Source of the DNA: Candidatus Delongbacteria bacterium | GTDB taxonomy: Bacteria > UBA4055 | Assembly: GCA_013139625.1 (NCBI GenBank) | Contig: WTAK01000099.1 | Location: 1-10,342, forward strand | Direction: 5' to 3' | DNA length: 10,342 nucleotides | Shown here: one piece after another, positions 1-7,471 of the stretch | Layout: each line of letters starts with the position of its first letter | Numbering within the stretch: position 1 is the stretch's first letter | Notes under the pieces: model-generated | Told to the model about the DNA's origin: nothing | Seen by the model: the letters and a program-made list of their open reading frames with translations, nothing else | Database searches by the model: none | Made by a program: the position numbers and the translations under genes

Positions 1-902
1 GGTACTTGATTATATTTATTTTCGTAAGATTGTACAAAATCTTGAATTAAAGACTCATCGCTTTCTGGATTAAAAGCACTTGCTGAATAAATAACACCTT
101 CAGCAGAATTTTTTGCAATTTCGAGAATTTCTGGATCTTCAAACATAACTGTACTTAAGAATTGAGATTGTATTCCCATTTCTTTTGTCTGCTTAAGAAT
201 ATGTCCCATCTTCTTATACCCAACTAAATAAATAGCCTCTGGGTTTTTATTTTTTATTTTTAGTAGTTGTGATTTAAAATCATTTGAATTTTGATCAAAT
301 GCCTCTTCGGTTACAATGGCTCCTCCTTTTTCAGAAAATACTTTTCCAAAAACATTTTTAATACCTAATCCATAATCATTATTAATGTACAGTAGTGCAA
401 CTTTTCGATAGTTTAAAATGTCATAAGCATGATTTGCCATTACCGAACCTTCATAGACATCAGATGGGCAATTTCTAAAAATAAAATCTCCGGCATTAGT
501 TATTTTTGGAGACGATGAAGCAGGAGATAATAGAACAATCTTATTTTTATTTGCAATTGGAGCAACTGCTAAAGTTACTGAACTGAATAAGTCACCAATA
601 ATCGCTTTTACTTTATTAATTGTTATCAGTTTTTGTATTGCTGTAACACCTAATTTAGGGTCGCCTTTAGTATCTTCGTAAACCATAACAATATTTTTAC
701 CGTTTATGCCACCTTCGCTATTAATTTCATCTAACGCAAGTTCAATGCCATTTTTTGCAATTTCACCATATTTTGCTGCGTCTCCTGTAAGTGGTAAAAT
801 AGCTCCTATTTTTATAACTTCCTCTTCCTTATTTGTGCATGAGTTGATTAAAAATACACCCAATGAAATTAACATCATCATTATAACAAATATTCTTTTC
901 AT
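1..902 (-). CDS. Branched-chain amino-acid-type ABC transporter substrate-binding lipoprotein (3' end outside window)
   Basis: Translating the minus strand from the ATG at 902 gives 300 open residues up to the window edge. The start is MKRIFVIMMMLISLGVFLIN followed by Ser-Cys, a lipoprotein signal with a lipobox ending at Cys22. The mature part opens with IKIGAILPLTGDAAKYG, then GIELALDEINSEGGINGK, AIIGDLFSS and LLSPASSSP, all hallmarks of the LivJ/LivK (type I periplasmic-binding, Peripla_BP_6) family. These lipid-anchored periplasmic proteins capture amino acids or other small organic ligands and hand them to a Liv-type permease. The family is usually about 370-390 residues, so roughly 80 C-terminal residues are missing. 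An AGGAGG site six bases upstream fixes the start. It lies 16 bases after the GIY-YIG-like gene, so the two are probably cotranscribed. Permease and ATPase genes might follow beyond coordinate 1. The actual ligand cannot be read from the sequence. Confidence 0.9.
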   Translation of the reverse strand, partial: MKRIFVIMMMLISLGVFLINSCTNKEEEVIKIGAILPLTGDAAKYGEIAKNGIELALDEINSEGGINGKNIVMVYEDTKGDPKLGVTAIQKLITINKVKAIIGDLFSSVTLAVAPIANKNKIVLLSPASSSPKITNAGDFIFRNCPSDVYEGSVMANHAYDILNYRKVALLYINNDYGLGIKNVFGKVFSEKGGAIVTEEAFDQNSNDFKSQLLKIKNKNPEAIYLVGYKKMGHILKQTKEMGIQSQFLSTVMFEDPEILEIAKNSAEGVIYSASAFNPESDESLIQDFVQSYENKYNQV

Positions 903-908
903 ATTTTT

Positions 909-914
909 CCTCCT
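909..914 (-). promoter_or_regulatory. Strong Shine-Dalgarno of the substrate-binding lipoprotein gene
   Basis: AGGAGG on the minus strand, six bases before the ATG at 902. It sits in the 16-base gap after the upstream stop codon, so translation can re-initiate within a polycistronic message. Confidence 0.8.
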
Positions 915-918
915 AAAT

Positions 919-1293
919 TTATCTTTCCGGTAAATTTACTTCAATGGGCTCTTCATCTGGGAATCTTTCACCTATTTTAGGTTCTAACTTATCAGCAAGA
1001 AAAGCTTCAACTCCACCTAGGTTTTCATCTTCAATATTTGTCCAAGTAGTCAATAATTTACCCTCTTTATTAAAATCCGTAATTTCAGAAGTATTTCTAT
1101 GATCTTTAAGTCTGACAGCAATATCTCCTTGACCAAGTCTAACAACAGTTTTATCTTTATTGTCAACCCATATGATATAAACACCCTTTAGATTTTTAAA
1201 ATGATCACTATTCAAATCAACAGTTTCAAATCCATACCATTTGCCACTTTTGCATTTAATCCAACTTACGCTTAATTTTTGAATATCATCCAT
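919..1293 (-). CDS. Small GIY-YIG-like protein
   Basis: A 124-residue protein with the layout of the GIY-YIG nuclease fold: GVYIIWV (residues 37-43) for the GIY strand, VVRLGQGDIAVRLKDH (50-65) for the YIG strand plus the conserved Arg61 and His65, GGVEAFLADKLEP (93-105) carrying the metal-binding Glu96, and a closing PIEVNLP with Asn120. GIY-YIG enzymes cut DNA with one metal ion, using two Tyr, Arg, Glu and Asn. Here the second tyrosine (the Y of YIG) is replaced by Arg52, so activity is uncertain. I recall similar stand-alone small proteins of the form YVGQG...RL..H...E..L.P as uncharacterised members of the family. A GAGGGG-like ribosome site lies a few bases upstream. It sits 27 bases after the membrane-protein gene and 16 before the lipoprotein gene. 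Fold assignment is fairly good; function is unknown. Confidence 0.7.
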   Translation of the reverse strand: MDDIQKLSVSWIKCKSGKWYGFETVDLNSDHFKNLKGVYIIWVDNKDKTVVRLGQGDIAVRLKDHRNTSEITDFNKEGKLLTTWTNIEDENLGGVEAFLADKLEPKIGERFPDEEPIEVNLPER

Positions 1294-1320
1294 TATTTTC
1301 CCCTCACGATTAAATTTTAT

Positions 1321-1722
1321 TTATTCTTCTTTCTTTTCTTTCCTGAACATTGATCCAACCCCAGCTCCGGCAGCTATTGCCAAGCTTGAGTTTATGATAA
1401 TTTTGACTAGATCATATTGCTCTAAAATCATTGCTGTAATTATCAAAATAAAAAAGACCGCAATTGTTCCTCCTAAGATTACAACTGACCTTTTGTGCTT
1501 TTTATCTTCAGTTTCTACTTCTTTCTCATGGACATGCCTAGTTAATTCTGATTCTCTTTTCTCTCTTTCATTTTTTTGCTTCAAATAATTATTCCACGAT
1601 TCAAATCCATGTTCTGCCAATGTTTCTATAGTTTTGGTTACTCTTTCTATATTCTGAACTTTACCACTAAGCTGACCAAGTTCATATTTAATAGAATCAT
1701 TATTCTTCTTATCAATTGTCAT
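1321..1722 (-). CDS. Small coiled-coil membrane protein with two TM helices, unknown function
   Basis: A 133-residue protein I do not recognise. Residues 1-78 are charged and helical (LKQKNEREKRESELTRHVHEKE in the middle), likely a coiled coil. Two hydrophobic segments follow, SVVILGGTIAVFFILIITAM (79-98) and about 106-125 (IIINSSLAIAAGAGVGSMF), then a basic/acidic tail RKEKKEE. Both ends probably face the cytoplasm. The layout, a charged helix before a TM hairpin, loosely recalls DUF2335-type predicted membrane proteins, but I cannot assign it. The ribosome site is weak (AGAGAGA before the ATG at 1722). It is the first gene of a closely spaced run with the GIY-YIG-like protein and the lipoprotein. 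Confidence 0.75.
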   Translation of the reverse strand: MTIDKKNNDSIKYELGQLSGKVQNIERVTKTIETLAEHGFESWNNYLKQKNEREKRESELTRHVHEKEVETEDKKHKRSVVILGGTIAVFFILIITAMILEQYDLVKIIINSSLAIAAGAGVGSMFRKEKKEE

Positions 1723-1781
1723 ATATTCTCTCTAATTCACTTATCTTCTCACATCCCTTTACAATTTCTCAAAACAAAAGA

Positions 1782-1805
1782 TCCGGCTGCCTTACGACAG
1801 CCGAA
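1782..1805 (-). terminator. Rho-independent terminator of the metallopeptidase gene
   Basis: On the minus strand a stem CGGCTG/CAGCCG (1798-1803 with 1784-1789), extendable to eight pairs with one U-G wobble, encloses an eight-base loop. It is followed by GATCTTTTGTTTTG, an interrupted T tract. It lies about 60 bases after the stop codon at 1865 and before the next gene, the right place to end the long T9SS-protein transcript. Confidence 0.7.
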
Positions 1806-1831
1806 TTTCATTCTTTGTTTTTCGTGTTCTT

Positions 1832-1855
1832 GTACATGGGACTTTAGTCCCGTAC
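1832..1855. repeat. Palindromic unit GTAC..GGGAC-TTTA-GTCCC-GTAC
   Basis: Arms GTAC (1832-1835) and GGGAC (1838-1842) pair with GTCCC (1847-1851) and GTAC (1852-1855), nine pairs with a two-base AT bulge and a four-base loop. It starts nine bases after the metallopeptidase stop codon. There is no T run next to it, so it looks more like a REP-type intergenic palindrome than a terminator. It could protect the mRNA 3' end. Whether it is dispersed in the genome cannot be seen from one copy. Confidence 0.55.
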
Positions 1856-1864
1856 CAGAGCGAA

Positions 1865-4800
1865 TTATTTCAACAACAACATCTTCTTTGTACTTACTAC
1901 TCTTCCATTTGCAACTAAAGAATAATAGAAAATACCATTCGATAGCTTGCTTGCATCAAATGTTACACTGTGCTGTCCAACACTTTGTGAAGCATTCACT
2001 AAATCAGCAACTATACTTCCGTTTGAGCTATAAATTTTAATGCTCACATTTGCATCTTGTGAAAGTGCATAGCTTATCTCAGTAGTTGGGTTGAAAGGAT
2101 TCGGATAGTTCTGATATAATGTGAACTCCGTTGGTAATGCAGGTTCTGTAATATCAGTTTTTTCACCTGTATTATCATCTCCATTCAACTTAGCAAGTAA
2201 ATCACTGATATTAGATGAGTGATCTACACTTGATCTACTCTTTCCTTCACTCTCAAGATCTTTAAACATATTTGCAATTGCGATATTGATGTCAGCAAGA
2301 ATTATTTCTTCTTCGATTTCAGCTTCATCCTTCATTTCTTCAGCTATTGTTATAGCATCATCATATCGCTTACCTTTAATATGTGTAGCTACTTTCTTAC
2401 CCTTAAAGAATTTTTTATGAGATGTATTTTCAGATTCAATTGCTTCATCATATATCTTGATCAATTCACTGTTGTCAAGTTCAGCTTTTTCATACAAATA
2501 AGGTAACCTTGCCATCGCAACATAATATTCAGGAGAATCTTCGTATTTCCTGATAATATTTTCGTACAATTTTATAGCAGGGATATCTTTATCTTTGGTT
2601 TCAAGATTCAATGCACTTGATAGTAGCCTACTTTCTGTTGAAACATCCTGCATTGAAGTAGGAATTATACCCCCTCCCCCAGGACTTGAATTATAAGGTG
2701 TGTAATCAATTGTATATTGAGTATGCCCAAAGAAAAAATCGTCATTAATTTCCTCTGCACCCCAGTAATTATACTGAGCATTAATAGTAACATAAGAATT
2801 AGGTACATATAGTTGGGCTATAGAAATTCCTGGGAATCTTGGACTTGAATATACATCATTGTTACGCATATAAATACTTCCAACAGGTATAATACCTATA
2901 TTACCACTTGGAAATAGTGAAGTATTACTTACATATCCGTTCTTTTCAATAGTACAGTTAAGCTCTCCATAAGCCTGCATTTGCTCGGTATTTATTAATT
3001 GAGGAATAGCGTCATGACCGGAAATAATCATACCGAAGTATTTGTTGTATGATATATCACATTTTGATACAGCTGGAGAACTCATTATGAAATAAACACC
3101 TGTATTGAAATGACTTACAACATTTCTACTAAATATTCCATCTGAGCTAGTAATAGAAATTCCCCTTCCATCATCAACTCCAGTTATAATATTGTCAGTT
3201 ATAGAATAAGCATAACCTGGATTCATCCCTACAAGGTCAATTCCGTTTATACAGCCTTCGAAATTTGAATTTGTTACATCAAATTCATAATTTCCCATAC
3301 CCTTAACAGCTGTTTCAGCTCCATTGATGGTAACATTCTCAAGCTCTATTGAGCTGCCGGATATAGCATTTATACCCATCCATGTCCCTGATTCATCAAT
3401 ATATGAGAATGTTGCACCGTCGGCAGTGAAGTATCCTTTTGTCATGACAACAATTTCAGCACCCTTGGAAGATTCAACTAATGATCCGTCTTCAAATACA
3501 ATTCTGGATCCATTCAGGTTGATTAGTTTTGATTCCGCATTCAGTTTGATGTTACCTCCTGATCCTACAGTTGTTTCTGCAAAGACTAAACTCAAAGTTC
3601 CACCTTCTTTAATATCTACAACGGCATTGCTACCAACAGTAAAATCACCTGCGATTTTGACATTACCATTAACTTCTACAATTGCACCAGGCTCTAAAAG
3701 AATTTTAGCACCATCTTCAATGCCAAGTGTTGAGCCATCTAATAAAACCAGTTTTGCTCCACTTTGCACAATCATATTTGTATTAGGTATAATAGAGACT
3801 ATTGAATTTGCATCAAGAGTTAAAATAGCACCTGTCTCTACTGTTAAGTTCTCACCAATATATCCTTCTCCACTTATAGTTTCAGTAGAACTAGCTAAAA
3901 TAGGCTTTGACCAATAGTTTCGATAAACAGTTACATCCGCAAATTCTCCATCTTCACCATTCATATATACTGCTATATGACTATCCTGTAATTTCCAAGA
4001 ATCAGTTGATGGGTATGTTGTTGGTGTGAATTTGTTACTACCTTTAGAAGTGAAAAAGTCTGTAGGAAGACTAGCAGCATCAGGTGCAGTAGGAGCTCTC
4101 CAGTAAGCATATCTACCAGCCAAAGGTAAATAAACATTCCTATCTAAATCATCCATCCAATCTACATCTTTCTTACTACAATAATATGTGCCATTTTCAT
4201 TTAGACCATTGTGTATAATTGGAGTTCCGTTACTGTTAGTTCTAGAAGAGTCAGGATCTCTAAATAAATCAACTCCATTACTCCAATACTTTTGATAAGG
4301 TTGAGCAATTTCGATGTCTATAGTAGGTTCGTGGGAATCAGAGTTAATTATATGAGATATCAATACACCCTTACTTTCTCCTTGATGATCTAAGCAAGAA
4401 AATTCATCATATCCTTTACCATTTCTGTATTCTACAAGAAAGAATTGAGATTCAACACCGCTACCACTTGGACGAGAGTAATCTCCTGTTCCATCATCAA
4501 TAGTAATTGGAATTTTAATCACAGATCTATCACCATTTGCTCTTTCAGCATCTTCTAATATCTCTCTTACAGCTTTTAATTTAAGGTTTAATTTATTAGT
4601 TCCTTCATTAATGCTTTCAATATCTGGTACTTCAATGTAGTCCAGATTAATCAAATCATTTGTATGGAAAGGATACAAACCGTATAAAGTGTAAGGACCG
4701 GGAATGCTGGAATTATGATACATAAGATCATATGCACCTGTTAAAGTAAATGAACGACCCATAAAATCACCATCTATATACCCATCAAAAGATGGAATTA

Positions 4801-5554
4801 GACTATAATTATAAAGGTTATCATTGCCTTTATCACCCAGCCTCAAAATAGAATGTCCAAGTTCATGAGCAAGTAGTGCTACTGATTCGTTGAAATTAGT
4901 ATTTAGCTGTAAATATCCTGAAGAATAGGCAGATACACCCCAATTTATTCTTGGAACAAATCTTTGGATTCTATCGTAATCACCCATAAAATTATCAATG
5001 TTATACGTATCTTTGTAATATTGGTTTATTGTTGTTACAATTGCATTCCCAGCATTAACAAAATTTGTACCGTACAAACTGGTATTTCCAATCTCCCATA
5101 AACCATCTGCTCTTTCAGGATTTTTTATTATAGTCACATTTACCTGTAATTCACCTTTTGACATATTATCAAAAAAATCGGGTATTGCAGCTTCCATATA
5201 TTCATAAATTGATAGAGTAGGATGATCTTGTAGATATTCACGTAACGACTGTGACTCTAACTCATTTGGATCGTTGTTAATAGGAATCGACATCATAGCC
5301 GGATACCACTGTTTTTGCAACACACCATCATATGTGTATGTTTGATTTGTATCTGCTCTTGTAAAATCCCATGTCGTATCAAATCTTAAATTATCAAATT
5401 CACCAAAAACTAAAGTTATATTTACTTCCCCTTTTGTTTGTCCATTTAATTCACTAACATCTGTTATGTAATCAAGTGGTATGTTTGTAATCCCTTCGTA
5501 TTGAGAGAACAATACAGCAACAAAAACTAAGATAATTAAGTAAATTCTTTTCAT
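1865..5554 (-). CDS. Secreted M6-like metallopeptidase with beta-helix and T9SS C-terminal sorting domain
   Basis: A 1229-residue secreted protein. Residues 1-18 form a Sec signal peptide (MKRIYLIILVFVAVLFSQ). The peptidase region holds LLAHELGHSILRLGDKG, with zinc ligands His230 and His234, catalytic Glu231 and probable third ligand Asp241, and a Met-turn-like YDLMYHN (275-281). The pattern is that of M6 (immune inhibitor A-like) domains, although the spacer to Asp is one residue longer than the usual HExGHxLGxxD. Residues about 555-935 are short repeating strands (VQSGAKLVLLDGSTLGIEDG and similar), a right-handed beta-helix. Residues about 975-1125 are helical and TPR-like. Residues 1141-1229 are a T9SS type A sorting domain with NYPNPFNPTT at 1149-1158 and a KKMLLLK end. 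T9SS exports such proteins across the outer membrane and removes the tail. AAAGGAGA lies eight bases before the ATG. The substrate is unknown. Confidence 0.88.
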   Translation of the reverse strand: MKRIYLIILVFVAVLFSQYEGITNIPLDYITDVSELNGQTKGEVNITLVFGEFDNLRFDTTWDFTRADTNQTYTYDGVLQKQWYPAMMSIPINNDPNELESQSLREYLQDHPTLSIYEYMEAAIPDFFDNMSKGELQVNVTIIKNPERADGLWEIGNTSLYGTNFVNAGNAIVTTINQYYKDTYNIDNFMGDYDRIQRFVPRINWGVSAYSSGYLQLNTNFNESVALLAHELGHSILRLGDKGNDNLYNYSLIPSFDGYIDGDFMGRSFTLTGAYDLMYHNSSIPGPYTLYGLYPFHTNDLINLDYIEVPDIESINEGTNKLNLKLKAVREILEDAERANGDRSVIKIPITIDDGTGDYSRPSGSGVESQFFLVEYRNGKGYDEFSCLDHQGESKGVLISHIINSDSHEPTIDIEIAQPYQKYWSNGVDLFRDPDSSRTNSNGTPIIHNGLNENGTYYCSKKDVDWMDDLDRNVYLPLAGRYAYWRAPTAPDAASLPTDFFTSKGSNKFTPTTYPSTDSWKLQDSHIAVYMNGEDGEFADVTVYRNYWSKPILASSTETISGEGYIGENLTVETGAILTLDANSIVSIIPNTNMIVQSGAKLVLLDGSTLGIEDGAKILLEPGAIVEVNGNVKIAGDFTVGSNAVVDIKEGGTLSLVFAETTVGSGGNIKLNAESKLINLNGSRIVFEDGSLVESSKGAEIVVMTKGYFTADGATFSYIDESGTWMGINAISGSSIELENVTINGAETAVKGMGNYEFDVTNSNFEGCINGIDLVGMNPGYAYSITDNIITGVDDGRGISITSSDGIFSRNVVSHFNTGVYFIMSSPAVSKCDISYNKYFGMIISGHDAIPQLINTEQMQAYGELNCTIEKNGYVSNTSLFPSGNIGIIPVGSIYMRNNDVYSSPRFPGISIAQLYVPNSYVTINAQYNYWGAEEINDDFFFGHTQYTIDYTPYNSSPGGGGIIPTSMQDVSTESRLLSSALNLETKDKDIPAIKLYENIIRKYEDSPEYYVAMARLPYLYEKAELDNSELIKIYDEAIESENTSHKKFFKGKKVATHIKGKRYDDAITIAEEMKDEAEIEEEIILADINIAIANMFKDLESEGKSRSSVDHSSNISDLLAKLNGDDNTGEKTDITEPALPTEFTLYQNYPNPFNPTTEISYALSQDANVSIKIYSSNGSIVADLVNASQSVGQHSVTFDASKLSNGIFYYSLVANGRVVSTKKMLLLK

Positions 5555-5590
5555 AAAGCATATCTCCTTTGTTTAAATTTAAGTTGAGAC

Positions 5591-5650
5591 ATGCCAAAAA
5601 AAATATTATCTTACTAGTGTGGATAGGGATAATGCCTTAATGGCATGTCT
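5591..5650 (-). promoter_or_regulatory. Leader region with alternative stem-loops and a T8 run before the metallopeptidase gene
   Basis: On the minus strand AGACATGCCA (5650-5641) is a perfect inverted repeat of TGGCATGTCT (5596-5587). The inner ATGCC (5646-5642) can instead pair with GGCAT (5636-5632) around an ATTAA loop, so two folds exclude each other. Between the outer arms ATTATC (5633-5628) can pair with GATAAT (5610-5605), directly followed by A and eight T (5604-5596), which resembles an AT-rich terminator. All of this lies within 100 bases upstream of the metallopeptidase ATG. It could be a transcription attenuator. The alternative is a small palindromic mobile repeat. The long outer stem spans a 44-base gap, so stability is uncertain. 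Confidence 0.4.
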
Positions 5651-5658
5651 TTATTGAA

Positions 5659-5701
5659 GTTGGTCGTAATAACTGTATTCACTATGGTGGTTGCGACCAA
5701 C
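5659..5701. repeat. Inverted repeat GTTGGTCG ... CGACCAAC
   Basis: Perfect eight-base arms at 5659-5666 and 5694-5701, extendable with mismatches (TAA against TTG on the inner side). The unpaired middle is 27 bases. In the minus-strand transcript it covers most of the 12-codon leader ORF, so a ribosome on that ORF would disrupt the stem. It lies beside the 5587-5650 inverted repeat, and together they form a compact palindrome cluster. Confidence 0.5.
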
Positions 5702-5720
5702 ATTTAATTTCTGTTTTCAT
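5682..5720 (-). CDS. Possible 12-codon leader peptide
   Basis: The minus strand has AGAGGAGA (5734-5727), six bases, then ATG at 5720 and a short frame reading MKTEIKCWSQPP, ending in TAG at 5682. The ribosome site is as good as those of the real genes here, which is why I list so short a frame. It overlaps the GTTGGTCG inverted repeat and precedes the alternative stem-loops and the metallopeptidase gene, as leader peptides do in attenuation. There is no run of one amino acid that would sense a particular tRNA; the Cys-Trp and Pro-Pro codons are the only notable ones. It might instead be the 5' remnant of a gene whose body was replaced by the palindromes. Confidence 0.35.
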   Translation of the reverse strand: MKTEIKCWSQPP

Positions 5721-5758
5721 TTTACATCTCCTCTGTTGTTATTTACACTTTCACTTTC

Positions 5759-5786
5759 GTTATATTACTTTCCTTGTCATTGCGAA
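5759..5786 (-). promoter_or_regulatory. Candidate sigma70-like promoter for the metallopeptidase leader transcript
   Basis: On the minus strand TTCGCA (5786-5781), a 16-base spacer, then TATAAC (5764-5759), giving four and five matches to the consensus. Transcription would start near 5752, about 30 bases before the 12-codon ORF. The -35 box lies inside the ATTGC...GCAAT palindrome. In such AT-rich DNA this match is weak evidence. Confidence 0.3.
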
Positions 5787-5806
5787 CACTATTAGTGTGT
5801 GGCAAT
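5779..5806. repeat. ATTGCGA...TGGCAAT palindromic element abutting a stop codon
   Basis: ATTGC (5779-5783) pairs with GCAAT (5802-5806), and an inner ACACTATTAGTGT hairpin sits between them. The flanking wording GTCATTGCGA ... TGGCAATCT matches a palindromic repeat style I recall from many bacterial genomes (variants of TCATTGCGAGCGAAGC...GCAATC), usually in many intergenic copies. Here it touches the TAG codon of the 525-residue T9SS protein (5807-5809), and the TCTACCG of its flank encodes the final residues and stop. No T run follows, so any role in termination would be indirect. Confidence 0.6.
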
Positions 5807-7384
5807 CTACCGCAAGTACAACATCCTCTTCGTTTCTTTTATCATTCCATCAATCTTCAATTGATAATAATAAATTCCACTATTAAATTTATTTGCATTA
5901 AATAAAACTGAATGTTTACCCTTTCCTTTTTTCTCATTCACCAAACTCTGAACAAATTGTCCATTTGAGTTATACAAATTTATCTCAATTTCTGAATTTT
6001 CTTGAATGCTATATTCAATATTAGTCTGATTATTAAACGGATTCGGATAATTTTGCATTAGTTCGTAACTATTAATTATCAATTCTCCATTATCCATTAT
6101 GCCAGTATAATTCCCATCCTGATCCAATTTCAAAACCCACATATCTGTCCAATCACCATTATTATTTACTATATAACTACCTTCTGTGTCGCCACAAACT
6201 ATATAACCCTCATCTATTGTACACTTTATTGAATTTAAATTATCAAATGTGTCAGATCCATATACTTTCGTCCACAAAGTATCTCCATAAGAATCTGTTT
6301 TTATGACCCACCAATCGTACAAAAAACTTAATTGGCTTGTTTCAGCTCCAATTATGAACTCCCCTTCAGGTGTTTGCTGAATTGATTTTCCCTCATCGAA
6401 CTCACCATATACTCCCGAATGTATTGTTTTCGACCAAATAGAATCACCATCTAAACTAATTTTATTTAACCATACACCACTTGCATCTTGATCCCTCACA
6501 AATTGATTGCCTAACGCTATAATATTATTATCATTTGTTATCTGGCCGTCATAGAATGCTTCTCCTTCTTCAGTACCAAATTCATTACTCCAAATTTTAT
6601 TACCATTATTATCAAGTTTTACAATCCATCCATTACCTCCTTCATCAGTGCCTGAATATACATACCCAATGCCATATATATCGTTATCTGAACTTATGCA
6701 TAATTTGTATAATCTTGTTGTCTTCCATCCAGTCAAATCAAAAATTTCACTTTCTTGATAAGTTCTAGACCATAAAGTATCGCCGATACTATTAATTTTA
6801 ATTATTCGAGCAAATGAATCATATGTATTAGAATCATTTTTTGCCATGGTTCTACCACCGAATACATACCCTCCATCGGTAGTTTGTTTTATAGAATTTG
6901 CTTTATTCCGCAACTTATCATAATAAACTTTATCCCACTCAATAGTACCTGATTTATCTAATTTAACAACACACATTTTCTCTCTGATCTCTGTTTCCTC
7001 AAATACTTCAACATATCCACAAAATATATATCCACCATCACTTGTCTGTTCAATATCATACACTTCAGCATATTTATTATAAAAGTCATCCCACATTTCA
7101 CTATTCTGAATATTATAATAATATCTTGTTGACCACAGCGTATCACCATTCTCATTATATTTTAAAATTCTCACATGTGGGAAAACCCAGTCTGGGCTTA
7201 AAAACCCTTCAACCCATTCATTTCCTGCTACAATATATCCACCATCACTAGTTTGCTCAACATCGTTTGCTTCATCTTCATGGTGAAAATCACCATTATA
7301 AGTCCTACTCCAAGTAGTTAAATCTTCTGCAAATAAGAAAAAAGCTGCTATTAGAGTAATGAATATTGTTAGTTTCGTTTTCAT
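5807..7384 (-). CDS. Secreted beta-propeller-like repeat protein with T9SS sorting domain
   Basis: A 525-residue protein from the ATG at 7384. An upstream in-frame ATG at 7411 would add nine residues (MIILKSRYT), but it has no ribosome site and lies only about seven bases after the likely transcription start. The ATG at 7384 has GAGGT five bases upstream and begins a clean signal peptide, MKTKLTIFITLIAAFFLFAE. The body holds about seven repeats of the type QTSDGGYIVAG, seen near residues 44, 113, 167, 231, 283, 337 and 388. Most are separated by stretches like VKLDxxGxxxWSxxYG. Seven such units suggest a beta-propeller. The last 85 or so residues are a T9SS type A sorting domain with QNYPNPFNNQT and a KETKRMLYLR end. 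It is probably a cell-surface or secreted protein. No catalytic motif is visible and the ligand is unknown. Confidence 0.85.
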   Translation of the reverse strand: MKTKLTIFITLIAAFFLFAEDLTTWSRTYNGDFHHEDEANDVEQTSDGGYIVAGNEWVEGFLSPDWVFPHVRILKYNENGDTLWSTRYYYNIQNSEMWDDFYNKYAEVYDIEQTSDGGYIFCGYVEVFEETEIREKMCVVKLDKSGTIEWDKVYYDKLRNKANSIKQTTDGGYVFGGRTMAKNDSNTYDSFARIIKINSIGDTLWSRTYQESEIFDLTGWKTTRLYKLCISSDNDIYGIGYVYSGTDEGGNGWIVKLDNNGNKIWSNEFGTEEGEAFYDGQITNDNNIIALGNQFVRDQDASGVWLNKISLDGDSIWSKTIHSGVYGEFDEGKSIQQTPEGEFIIGAETSQLSFLYDWWVIKTDSYGDTLWTKVYGSDTFDNLNSIKCTIDEGYIVCGDTEGSYIVNNNGDWTDMWVLKLDQDGNYTGIMDNGELIINSYELMQNYPNPFNNQTNIEYSIQENSEIEINLYNSNGQFVQSLVNEKKGKGKHSVLFNANKFNSGIYYYQLKIDGMIKETKRMLYLR

Positions 7385-7389
7385 GGTGT

Positions 7390-7394
7390 ACCTC
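7390..7394 (-). promoter_or_regulatory. Ribosome-binding site that decides the 7384 start
   Basis: GAGGT on the minus strand, five bases before the ATG at 7384. No comparable site precedes the in-frame ATG at 7411. Confidence 0.6.
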
Positions 7395-7424
7395 GATTTT
7401 AAAATTATCATATCTATAAATAGT

Positions 7425-7453
7425 ATAATAACTTAGATATCCGATTACTTCAA
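7425..7453 (-). promoter_or_regulatory. Sigma70-like promoter of the propeller protein gene
   Basis: On the minus strand TTGAAG (7453-7448), exactly 17 bases, then TATTAT (7430-7425): four and five matches to TTGACA/TATAAT. Transcription would begin near 7418, leaving a leader of about 34 bases before the ATG at 7384. The -10 box is flanked by a seven-base inverted repeat, ATATCTA (7410-7416) and TAGATAT (7434-7440), which might be an operator but is AT-only apart from one base per arm. Confidence 0.45.
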
Positions 7454-7471
7454 ATAAAATAATTTTTTATT

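Noticed and set aside
1576..2040. 154-codon plus-strand open frame
   Set aside because: It runs across the membrane-protein gene, the terminator and the 3' end of the metallopeptidase gene, all well supported on the minus strand. Its product is Phe/Leu/Cys-rich antisense sequence.
3324..3917. 197-codon plus-strand open frame
   Set aside because: It lies wholly inside the beta-helix part of the metallopeptidase gene on the other strand. Its Ser/Pro/Ile-rich, low-complexity product is the mirror of the repeated Gly/Glu/Asn codons there, and it has no recognisable domain.
7409..7411. Upstream ATG for the propeller protein
   Set aside because: No ribosome site, almost no leader after the likely promoter, and it would put nine polar residues before a good signal peptide.
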